A stretch of DNA of 22,599 nt from a bacterium (GTDB lineage Bacteria > Patescibacteriota > Microgenomatia > Levybacterales > UBA12049), in NCBI GenBank assembly GCA_021784535.1, contig JAJYHW010000052.1, positions 1-22,599 of the forward strand, written 5' to 3'. Positions 9,501 to 15,650 of the stretch are shown here, in pieces (the stretch's first letter is position 1; every line of letters starts with the position of its first letter). Position numbers and translations under genes: made by a program. The notes beneath the pieces were generated by a model. That model saw only the letters and a list, made by a program, of their open reading frames with translations, had not been told where the DNA came from and ran no database searches.

Positions 9501-10001
9501 CGGCCTTATTTCTGTAGAATATAAGGTTTTTCCTGTGATCAGATCTTGTGTTCCGGTAAAAAATACACCTGAAGATCGAACGAGTTGATTTACTACTGCA
9601 CGCTCAATGCCGTTAACGACAAATGTGCCCCGCTCCGTCATTTGTGGAATGTCACCCAGAAAAACTTCCGCATCATGCTTTTCGCCTGTTTTTTTATTGG
9701 TTAAGGTGACGCCTACGGTTAGTGGCGCATTGTAGGTAAGTCCTTTAATCAGGGCTGTTTCAGGATCACTTGTTGGTTTGCCAATTTTATGCTCATGAAA
9801 TTCGAGCGTCCAGTTTTTTCCGGTAAAGTCATCAACAGGTGAAACTTCCTGTAGAATTTCTTTAATTCCTTGTTCTTGAAAAAGTTTGTACGATGCTTTT
9901 TGAATAGCCAGTAAGTCTAGCTTAGGCAGATCCTTGTAGGTTTTTCCCCAATTCTGTCGGGTAATTTTTTTATTATCGTTGGCGTCTGGTTGCTTTGGCA
10001 T
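6579..10001 (-). CDS. rpoB: DNA-directed RNA polymerase subunit beta
   Basis: The beta subunit of RNA polymerase. I choose the ATG at 10001-9999 (MPKQPDAND), giving 1140 residues, because the conserved start of the family (NWGKTYKDLPKLDLLAIQ) follows about 16 residues later and the upstream in-frame ATG at 10073 would place a terminator-like hairpin inside the gene. Visible motifs include the fork/rifampicin region (SQLSTILDQTNPLSE, then GTGGISRERA), RSPEGPNIGLV, a DKLAGRHGNKGIIS block and GGKAQMGGQRLGEMEVWALE near the end. In this numbering the rifampicin-pocket positions are T397, D400, N410 and T415, where E. coli has Q513, D516, H526 and S531. The last 75 or so residues form a glutamate-rich acidic tail. 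rplJ/rplL are not upstream; alaS is divergent. Confidence 0.97.
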   Translation of the reverse strand: MPKQPDANDNKKITRQNWGKTYKDLPKLDLLAIQKASYKLFQEQGIKEILQEVSPVDDFTGKNWTLEFHEHKIGKPTSDPETALIKGLTYNAPLTVGVTLTNKKTGEKHDAEVFLGDIPQMTERGTFVVNGIERAVVNQLVRSSGVFFTGTQDLITGKTLYSTEIRPVHGSWLEFATTRYGTITVKIDRRRKFLATTFLRALGISDNESIKEKFKNIAGESGEALITNTLQKDETTNETEALIEIFRKMHPGEPVVLDKVREYFSNLFFNNRRYDLGVVGRYKINKRLKSVPDFIPSEEHVLTVEDITATLAYLIMLENGQGTTDDIDSLSNRRVRSVGELVALNAFRVGVLRVERSIKERMSLLQADIPVTVGNLINARPIMAAINEFFRTSQLSTILDQTNPLSEIDNLNRLTVMGTGGISRERAAFSIRDINSSQYGRIDPIRSPEGPNIGLVTYMALYSRVNEYGFLEAPYKKVVKDGNKMRITDEVIYMTADDEAEAHITHAGIAISEDGIILDDRVPARYRGDFTEVDREMIQYIDVVPRQVVGTSASLIPFIAHDEANRALMGTHMQCQAVPLVNPQSPVVGTGMEEAISGVMGRVVRAPFDGRIAYADAAKIILEGKNVNDKVVFPIDTFDRTSAATAYTQRAMVTEGQEIKKGDVLIDGPSSENGELALGRNLLIAYASLDGLGYEDAIVISDKMVKENVLSSIHIEKYEAAVVETKLGPEETTRDIPNVSEEDLANLDETGIVVLGSEVNPGDILVGKIAPKGETELTAEERLLRAIFGEQAREVRDTSLRMPHGERGTVISVQILDRKQGDELEPGTMRKIIVEVAQLRHVSVGDKLAGRHGNKGIISRILPLADMPHLEDGTPVDIIISPVSILARMNLGQILEAHLGFAAQKLGMKIGVPAFEKIDESRMVELLEKAGLPVNGKVKLIDGKTGIPFENPVVVGIEYIMKLIHMVEDKTHARSTGPYSLVTQQPLGGKAQMGGQRLGEMEVWALESHRARYILQEMLTIKSDDVVGRAKAFEAIVKGTDIPTPKVPESFKVLIKELQSLGLNVMPVDAIVENEAEEIKAEIASEEIKGQVQELEESLEAIDEPETETQNAEKEIEEEITAEETIVEESKDQAEQPVNE

Positions 10002-10036
10002 CGTGAGTTTTTGGTAGGCAGAGTGCTCCAACATAC

Positions 10037-10069
10037 AAAAAAGATACACCGGGCGCTGCCCTTGTATCT
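10037..10069 (-). terminator. Intrinsic-terminator-like hairpin in the rpoB leader
   Basis: Read on the minus strand: AGATACA, then GGGC, loop AGC, GCCC, then TGTATCT, running directly into a total of six T. The outer stem has 7 pairs and the inner stem 4 GC pairs, separated by a small internal loop (A opposite GG). The T-run occurs only on the minus-strand side, so it acts in the rpoB direction. No minus-strand gene lies upstream for it to terminate, and it sits about 17 nt after the predicted rpoB transcription start. This makes it a candidate attenuator. Confidence 0.65.
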
Positions 10070-10092
10070 TCATATTAAATGAGAGCTTCCCA

Positions 10093-10122
10093 TTTATATC
10101 ATATCGTTTATTATCTTGTCAA
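10093..10122 (-). promoter_or_regulatory. Promoter for rpoB-rpoC
   Basis: On the minus strand: TTGACA (10122-10117), an 18-bp spacer ending in TGA, then TATAAA (10098-10093). This is a consensus -35 with an extended -10, the best promoter match in the window. The predicted start site is near 10086, so the transcript would enter the hairpin at 10069-10042 almost immediately. Confidence 0.7.
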
Positions 10123-10274
10123 GCATGATAATCTGTTCAGGTTCAATAAAGCTTTTATTGTTCAAAAGTAGTTTTGATATCTCAGAAGCTATGACAGGTC
10201 ACTCAAAAATATTGTTAGAAACTTTTAAACGATTAGTTTTGTAGTTTTGAATTCTTCGTTTTTTGATTTGAGGA

Positions 10275-10283
10275 TGATATAAT
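10275..10283 (+). promoter_or_regulatory. Extended -10 promoter for alaS
   Basis: TGATATAAT is a perfect extended -10 element on the + strand; the -35 region (TTCGTT at 10255-10260, 17-bp spacing) is weak. The predicted transcription start is within about 3-5 bases of the alaS ATG, so the mRNA would be nearly leaderless. I see no T-box or other structured leader before this synthetase gene. Confidence 0.6.
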
Positions 10284-10293
10284 AAGAACTATC

Positions 10294-12129
10294 ATGAAGG
10301 CTTCAGATATTATTGAAAAATATATTACCTTTTTTGAAAAGCGTGGGCATAAACGTATCGCTAACTCACCGCTTGTCCCACAGAATGATCCGACGACTTT
10401 ATTTACTTCTTCAGGCATGCAGCCGCTGGTACCTTATTTATTAGGAGAAGAGCATCCGCAAGGAACACGTCTGGTAAATGTGCAGAATTCTTTCCGGGCA
10501 GTTGATATTGATGAAATCGGAGATAATCGTCATACCACTCTTTTCCGTATGCTTGGTAACTGGAGTCTTGGAGATTATTTTAAAAAGGAAGAGTTGCCTT
10601 GGCTGTTTGAGTTTCTAACAAAAGAGCTCAAGCTTGACCCTAAGCATTTATCTGTAACTGTTTTTGATGGCTATGAAGATGTCCCTCAGGATAAAGAAGC
10701 AGTTGCAATTTGGAAAGAATTATTTAAAAGCGTTGGCTTAGATCCACAAGAACGCATCCATTATTATGGTACTGATAAGAATTGGTGGTCACGCTCAGGT
10801 CCACCTGAAAAAATGCCTGCGGGTGAGCCGGGTGGCCCTTCAAGTGAAGTATTTTATGATTTTGGTACTCAACATGATCCTAAGTTTGGTGAGAAATGCC
10901 ACGTTAATTGTGACTGCGGTCGCTATCTAGAGATTGCAAATAGCGTTTTTATGCAGTACCGTAAAGAAGCAGATGGTTCTCTTAAGCCGCTCCCCAAACC
11001 CAATGTCGATTTCGGTGGCGGTTTAGAACGCTTGCTTCTTGCAGTTGAGCATCAGCCTGATGTTTTTCAGACGAGTCTGCTCTTACCAATTATCGCAGCT
11101 ATTGAGAAGAATGTCGATAAACATTATAAGGGTAATGAGCGTCAAATGAGAATTATTACAGATCATTTAATAGCTGCAGTATTTATCAGCAACGAAAAAA
11201 TAAAGCCTTCCAAAACTGATCAAGGATATATTCTTAGAAGACTTATAAGGCGAGCGTTTGACAACATCAATATATTAAGAGGAATTGATGATATGAACCT
11301 TCCTATGAAGCCTATTGTTGAAACGATAGTTGAACAATATAAAGAGACAGATCCACTATTGGAACAAAATTTTGAAGAGATTTTGAATACAATCTTGGAA
11401 GAAACAAATAACTATCGTAGTACCTTATCTCAAGCAAAAAAGTTTATTACGAAGAGATATAAACATGTAGGAGATGAGCTAATGGGTATGAATGAAATTT
11501 CTGCTGCTGATGCATTTATACTTTATACAACACATGGACTTTCCCCAACGCAGATTGAAAGTTTGGGATATACGTTTGACAGACAAAAATTTGCTGAAAA
11601 AATGGAAGCACATCAGAATTTATCCAAAAAAGGTGCAGAACATAAATTCCGCGGTGGCTTGGCAGACCATCAGGAAAGGACTATCATGGGACATACAGCA
11701 ACACATCTTTTGCATCAGGCGCTGCGGGATATGTTTGGTAAGCAATTGCATCAGTCAGGTTCCAATATAACGACTGAAAGATTACGCTTTGACTTTAATT
11801 TTGATAGGAAACTGACAGATGAGGAAATTTTAAAATTGGAAGAAATCGTTAATCAGAAAATCAAAGAGAATTTACCTGTGCATTTTGAAATGATTCCGAC
11901 AAGTGAAGCAAAGAAAATGGGTGCGATTGGATTGTTTGAAGATACCTATCAGGATACATCTAAAATTTATTTCATCGGTGGTGATTCCAAGCATCCTGAG
12001 AAGGCCTATTCAATAGAATTTTGTGGAGGACCGCATGTCGAATTTACAGAAAAGATAAAATCGTTTAAGATAATAAAGCAGGAGTCTCTTGGCAAAAATA
12101 TGCGAAGGATCTATGCTATTGTTGGGTAA
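10294..12129 (+). CDS. alaS: Alanine-tRNA ligase, short form without C-terminal domain
   Basis: Class II alanyl-tRNA synthetase, charging tRNA-Ala and hydrolysing mischarged tRNA. The N-terminal catalytic core is complete: SSGMQPLVPYLLG, RLVNVQNSFRAVDIDEIGD, RHTTLFRMLGNWSLGDYF (motif 2), then CHVNCDCGRYLEIANSVFMQ with C202, C206 and C208, and VDFGGGLERLL (motif 3). The editing domain follows, with H467 and H471 (HTATHLLH) and C577 and H581 (CGGPH) as its metal-binding set. The protein stops at residue 611, right after the editing domain, whereas bacterial enzymes are typically about 870 residues; the C-terminal oligomerization/tRNA-elbow domain (C-Ala, DHHA1) is absent. No continuation in another frame is visible downstream, where a repeat element begins. 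A lineage-specific short form seems more likely than a recent frameshift. Confidence 0.95.
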   Translation: MKASDIIEKYITFFEKRGHKRIANSPLVPQNDPTTLFTSSGMQPLVPYLLGEEHPQGTRLVNVQNSFRAVDIDEIGDNRHTTLFRMLGNWSLGDYFKKEELPWLFEFLTKELKLDPKHLSVTVFDGYEDVPQDKEAVAIWKELFKSVGLDPQERIHYYGTDKNWWSRSGPPEKMPAGEPGGPSSEVFYDFGTQHDPKFGEKCHVNCDCGRYLEIANSVFMQYRKEADGSLKPLPKPNVDFGGGLERLLLAVEHQPDVFQTSLLLPIIAAIEKNVDKHYKGNERQMRIITDHLIAAVFISNEKIKPSKTDQGYILRRLIRRAFDNINILRGIDDMNLPMKPIVETIVEQYKETDPLLEQNFEEILNTILEETNNYRSTLSQAKKFITKRYKHVGDELMGMNEISAADAFILYTTHGLSPTQIESLGYTFDRQKFAEKMEAHQNLSKKGAEHKFRGGLADHQERTIMGHTATHLLHQALRDMFGKQLHQSGSNITTERLRFDFNFDRKLTDEEILKLEEIVNQKIKENLPVHFEMIPTSEAKKMGAIGLFEDTYQDTSKIYFIGGDSKHPEKAYSIEFCGGPHVEFTEKIKSFKIIKQESLGKNMRRIYAIVG

Positions 12130-12130
12130 G

Positions 12131-12257
12131 TTCGAATATCGAAGCACGAAAATCGAAACAGTATCGAAATTCGAATTTTAAATGTTCAAGATGTTTAAAG
12201 ATTTGTATTTTGGTAATTAGAATTCGTTTCGGATTTCGATATTGGAATTTCGAATTT
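12131..12257 (+). repeat. Intergenic TTCGAA-type repeat, copy A
   Basis: A 127-bp element fills the gap between alaS and the next gene. It is an imperfect palindrome: it opens with TTCGAATATCGAAGCACG and closes with TTTCGGATTTCGATATTG then GAATTTCGAATTT, whose reverse complement resembles the opening. It shares a 13-base block (TCGAAGCACGAAA, 12139-12151) and a 16-base block (TTCGGATTTCGATATT, 12228-12243) in the same order with the reverse complement of 19465-19587. It has no coding capacity. It also forms the immediate leader of the following gene, so it may carry that gene's promoter or the alaS terminator. Confidence 0.75.
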
Positions 12258-12262
12258 AAATT

Positions 12263-14602
12263 ATGAAGCTGCCCATTCCGTTTTTAAAAACAAAAAAAGA
12301 AGAATCTGATTATTATCTTGCGCTTATCCTTACCGATGAGAAAGTGGGAGCTGTGGTTCTCAAAGCTGAAGCGCATGTTCTTAAAAAGATTAACGCTCAT
12401 GAAGCTTTCTTTTCTGAATCATTGGAAGAATTATTAATCGATGACTTGATTGGTTCTGTTGATAAGGCAATCAGCCGTGCGGAGGAAGTTTTACCCCCTG
12501 ATATTCAAACCCATCAGACTATTTTTGGCGTCAAAGATATCTGGGTCGATCCTGAAACAAAAAAAATTAAAAAAGAATATCTGGAAAAGTTGAAGAAGGT
12601 ATGTGGAGCTTTGGATCTCACACCTCTTGGTTTCATGGTGACCACTGAAGCAATAACGCATCTAATGCAGGAAGAAGAAGGAGCTCCTGTTTCAGCAGTT
12701 TTTGCTGAAATCAATAAACATGAGATTATTTTGAGTCTTTTGCGGGGTGGTAAGATAATTGAGTCAGTCAGTAGTCCTCATCTTGAATCAGCGCCCGTAA
12801 CAGTTGATAAATTGCTAGGCCATTTTACTGTTCCTGTTTTGCCAGCGCGCATGGTCATTTTTCAAAGTAAACCTGACGAACGTACCAGTCAGGCATTTCT
12901 CTCACATCAGTGGAGCAAGAGTCTGCCTTTTATGCATGTCCCGCAAATAACGGTGTTACCGCCAGCGTTTGCTATGCGTTCGGTAATGTCTGGAGCCGCG
13001 GCGCAAATGGATTTTACAATTGACGAAGGAGCACATGATGTATTGCCTGCTGTTGCTCCAAAGATTGTCAGAGAAGAAGAGGCTTTTGCACAGGAAGAAT
13101 TATCTGATTCCACAAATGCTACGAAAACAATAGAGCAGCCGCCGATAGATTTTGGTCAATCAGCAGAAGGAGCCCAAACTGATGCAGCGACTGCAAGCGA
13201 TTTTGGTTTTATGATGGATCAGGATATTGCGGAACGAGAATCTCCTGAAACACCTGATTTTAAGAATGAAGAAGTTCTCCCTGTACGTCATAGAATGCAT
13301 AATGAGGAGCCGTTCGTTCATGCTGAAGAATCTGAAGATACATACGAACCGCAAAGGCAACAAGCAAAGACTTCGTTTTTGGCAAGTTTTGCTGCATTAC
13401 GACTCCCGGAGAATTTTGCGCTTCCTACTGTTGCCGGATTGCTTGAAAAAATTAAAGGGAATAATAAGATAGTGAAAATAATTATTCCGGTAGTTGTACT
13501 AATTGTACTTCTTATCGGCACCGTATTTTTCTATTATTATAAAATGCAGGCAAATGTTTTACTTACGATGAAACCTACGATGGTAAGTCAGGACGAAACA
13601 GTAACTTTTTCAACAGCTCAATCTGACGATTTCGGTAATAATATTATTGCCGCAAAGAGCATATCTATTTCGATTGCCGGGCAAGCGACTACCCAGGCTA
13701 CAGGAAAAAAGAAAGAAGGAAATAAAGCAAAAGGTACGGTGACAATTTATAATAATGCGAGTAGTCCGGTAAGTCTTTCGAGCGGAACCGAGCTAACTGC
13801 GAGCAATGGAAAGATTTTTCTTCTTGATAATAGCGTGCAAGTTGCTTCTGCCTCAGGTGATGTTTTTTCAGGCACCAAACTAGGTACGGCAGACGCTACA
13901 GTAACTGCGCAGAGTATTGGTACGGACGGGAATGAGCCTTCAGGAACACAATTTACTATAGGGAGCGGTAATACAATTGCAGCAAAAAATGATACTGCCT
14001 TTTCCGGAGGTACTCAGCAGACAGTGACAGTAGTTTCTGCCAACGATATCGCCAAGCTTCGTTCTGATCTGCCCAAAAGCGTTCAAGGATCAGTTCAGCA
14101 AAAGTTAGCAGCTCAGGCAGCAAGCGGTCAAACCGTGTTACCTTTTATCAGTTCTCCTATCCTTGAGAATGAGAAATTCACTCATCATATCGGAGATAAT
14201 GCATCACAGGTGTCCTTGACGGCTGATGTTGTGTATACTGGTATGGTTTATGATAATAGCGATTTAGACAGCTATGCCCGAACAATTATCAAACAAAAAT
14301 ATCCGCAGGATCCAACTATTGCAAATCAAAGTGTGAAAGAGGTAGTGAGCGGCGCTTCGCTTCGTACAAAATATACTGCGACTGCAACGGTTTCAATTCA
14401 GGCAGGTTTGCTGCCCGCTATTAATAAAAATGATGTAATCAGTAACATTGCGCATGAATCACTCAGAAAAGCGGAAAATTCGCTTACAGCTCTTCCTCAG
14501 GTAGCAAATGCGACTATCACGTTTTCACCGCCAATTCCATTTCTTCCATCCCTTTTCCCGAGTCTGCCGCGGCATATCAATGTAAACATCGCATCACAAT
14601 AA
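12263..14602 (+). CDS. Single-pass membrane protein with PilM/FtsA-like N-terminal half and baseplate-J-like C-terminal half
   Basis: 779 residues; I recognise the architecture but not a named gene. Residues 1 to about 235 start with a strand pattern (YYLALILTDEKVGAVVLKAE) like the first sheet of PilM/FtsA-type actin-fold domains, without clear nucleotide-binding motifs. Residues about 240-395 are an acidic, Pro/Glu/Gln-rich linker. A single membrane helix lies at about 404-426 after a basic KGNNKIVK stretch, so the N-terminal half should be cytoplasmic and the rest outside. The exported part is Thr/Ser/Gly/Asn-rich. Its block at about 488-570 (GTVTIYNNASSPVSLSSGT, later GTQFTI) looks like proteins annotated as baseplate J/gp47 family in candidate-phylum genomes. 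It ends in a proline-rich tail. No LPXTG-like sorting signal is seen. A sortase gene follows 57 bp downstream. The function is unknown; an envelope-spanning structural or pilus-assembly-like role is only an inference. Confidence 0.6.
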   Translation: MKLPIPFLKTKKEESDYYLALILTDEKVGAVVLKAEAHVLKKINAHEAFFSESLEELLIDDLIGSVDKAISRAEEVLPPDIQTHQTIFGVKDIWVDPETKKIKKEYLEKLKKVCGALDLTPLGFMVTTEAITHLMQEEEGAPVSAVFAEINKHEIILSLLRGGKIIESVSSPHLESAPVTVDKLLGHFTVPVLPARMVIFQSKPDERTSQAFLSHQWSKSLPFMHVPQITVLPPAFAMRSVMSGAAAQMDFTIDEGAHDVLPAVAPKIVREEEAFAQEELSDSTNATKTIEQPPIDFGQSAEGAQTDAATASDFGFMMDQDIAERESPETPDFKNEEVLPVRHRMHNEEPFVHAEESEDTYEPQRQQAKTSFLASFAALRLPENFALPTVAGLLEKIKGNNKIVKIIIPVVVLIVLLIGTVFFYYYKMQANVLLTMKPTMVSQDETVTFSTAQSDDFGNNIIAAKSISISIAGQATTQATGKKKEGNKAKGTVTIYNNASSPVSLSSGTELTASNGKIFLLDNSVQVASASGDVFSGTKLGTADATVTAQSIGTDGNEPSGTQFTIGSGNTIAAKNDTAFSGGTQQTVTVVSANDIAKLRSDLPKSVQGSVQQKLAAQAASGQTVLPFISSPILENEKFTHHIGDNASQVSLTADVVYTGMVYDNSDLDSYARTIIKQKYPQDPTIANQSVKEVVSGASLRTKYTATATVSIQAGLLPAINKNDVISNIAHESLRKAENSLTALPQVANATITFSPPIPFLPSLFPSLPRHINVNIASQ

Positions 14603-14659
14603 TGTCAGGCTGTGCTTTGCAAAATTATGCCTCTTTTTCTTAGTGATGATTAGGTTAAG

Positions 14660-15475
14660 ATGAGGCTTACTCTCGATAGAGAAGCTTATCCTGACTCTCT
14701 TTTAAAAGGAGAGAGAAAGTTGTTTATTAATATGCGTAAATTAGTTTATAAAAAAAGAAAAGGAATGAGCTTTCGTCTTATGATCCGATTTGCCGGACTA
14801 TTTGTTGCAATAGCGGGTATGGCCCTGGCACTCTATACCTTTTTCCCGCTTTTTTCGTACGAAATATATATCCAGCCTGTTTTTGCAAGTCAATCTTTCG
14901 CATCGCCTATTCCGCAGACAACAATTATCACGCAGAATTCAATTAGAAGTTTGCTTGATAATACCGCTACTCAACTCAGTCATCTTGGTAATCCAAACGA
15001 TACTAGTTGGCTTCCGCCGACAAATCCAAATCAGTATAAGCAGGTTGGTGTTACTGAACAGCTTTCGAATTTTTATCTCTCACTTCCGAAGTTGGGGATA
15101 GAAGATGCTTATGTTTCAATGACTGATAATAATGTTAATTTGCATCCTATTTGGTTTCCGGGTACCGCAGTGCCCCCTCATCGAGGTAATGTTGCCATTT
15201 TTGGTCACTCTACTCTACCGCAATGGTTTAATCCTCATAATCCGCATGCAATTTTCGCTACAGCCTTGAATACAAGAATAGGAGATCCTATCCTTATTAC
15301 TATTGGCAGTAAAATCTATACGTATCGAGTGATAAAAATGTCAATTGTTGCTGCTGATGATACTTCCTATCTTGCGCAGGACACGAACGGAAGTTATTTG
15401 AGTATCATTACTTGTACTCCGCCAGGGACAACATGGCGGAGGCTTGTGATAAAAGCAAAACTTGAAACTATCTGA
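14660..15475 (+). CDS. Sortase family transpeptidase (class D/E-like), membrane-anchored
   Basis: Cysteine transpeptidase that would cleave a sorting motif in an exported protein and join it to another surface molecule. The catalytic histidine is in AIFGHS (H183), the cysteine in IITCTPPG (C252) and the arginine in WRRLVIKA (R260/R261); the spacing fits the sortase fold. A basic N-terminus is followed by a membrane helix at about 43-64, so this is an N-terminally anchored enzyme with its domain outside. The strand SLPKLGIEDAYV (141-152) is typical of the domain start. The start codon is uncertain: ATG 14660 gives 271 residues, while ATG 14732 gives 247 and still keeps the membrane helix; neither has a well-placed ribosome binding site. 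Its substrate is not evident in this window. It may act on or with the membrane protein encoded just upstream. Confidence 0.88.
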   Translation: MRLTLDREAYPDSLLKGERKLFINMRKLVYKKRKGMSFRLMIRFAGLFVAIAGMALALYTFFPLFSYEIYIQPVFASQSFASPIPQTTIITQNSIRSLLDNTATQLSHLGNPNDTSWLPPTNPNQYKQVGVTEQLSNFYLSLPKLGIEDAYVSMTDNNVNLHPIWFPGTAVPPHRGNVAIFGHSTLPQWFNPHNPHAIFATALNTRIGDPILITIGSKIYTYRVIKMSIVAADDTSYLAQDTNGSYLSIITCTPPGTTWRRLVIKAKLETI

Positions 15476-15497
15476 TAGAAGCAGGTACAATATAATT

Positions 15498-15650
15498 ATG
15501 CAGAACAACGCACAACGATCATCCTTTATTATCTTTATGAAGAAGATATGGCCGTTTGTGTATCGTATCATTAACACAAGTGTTTATTTTTTTATTATGC
15601 TGATTAGAAATTTTTTTAGAGATGCGTTCCGGATGATTAAGGGAGTTTGA
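15498..15650 (+). CDS. Small membrane peptide of 50 residues, coupled to the phosphorylase gene
   Basis: A short, hydrophobic, basic peptide starting MQNNAQRSSF with a probable membrane helix at about residues 16-37 and a positively charged end (RNFFRDAFRMIKGV). It resembles no family I know. Support for it being real: it starts 22 bp after the sortase stop, and its stop codon overlaps the next start in TGATG (stop 15648-15650, ATG 15650-15652), the usual arrangement for translational coupling. A longer frame could begin at a TTG at 15462 inside the sortase gene, but the ATG is preferred. It could be an anchor or regulator, or merely a coupling peptide. Confidence 0.5.
   Translation: MQNNAQRSSFIIFMKKIWPFVYRIINTSVYFFIMLIRNFFRDAFRMIKGV
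15639..15645 (+). promoter_or_regulatory. Shine-Dalgarno site of the phosphorylase gene
   Basis: AAGGGAG ends 4 bases before the ATG at 15650. It is the clearest ribosome binding site in the window, lies inside the end of the small upstream gene, and supports the ATG at 15650 over the TTG directly before it. Confidence 0.7.

Noticed and set aside
10002..10073. Upstream ATG adding 24 residues to RpoB
   Set aside because: Kept only as a possible regulatory start: the extension has no family counterpart that I know and would encode a terminator-like hairpin. ATG 10001 fits the family start better.
10130..10293. T-box or other riboswitch before alaS
   Set aside because: The T-box consensus (AGGGTGGNACCGCG-like) is absent, no large hairpins are evident, and the -10 element sits almost on the start codon.
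12263..14602. Phage baseplate or contractile injection system
   Set aside because: Only a baseplate-J-like region is seen; no tube, sheath, spike or other phage gene is present, and the protein is membrane-anchored.
15466..15496. CTATCTGATAG palindrome and TATAAT at 15491-15496 as terminator and promoter
   Set aside because: The palindrome has no T-run, and the TATAAT lies too close to the ATG with no -35 at a fitting distance; transcription would start inside the small gene.
15462..15497. TTG start extending the 50-residue peptide into the sortase gene
   Set aside because: It would overlap the sortase and the added residues are not needed; the ATG at 15498 is the simpler start.
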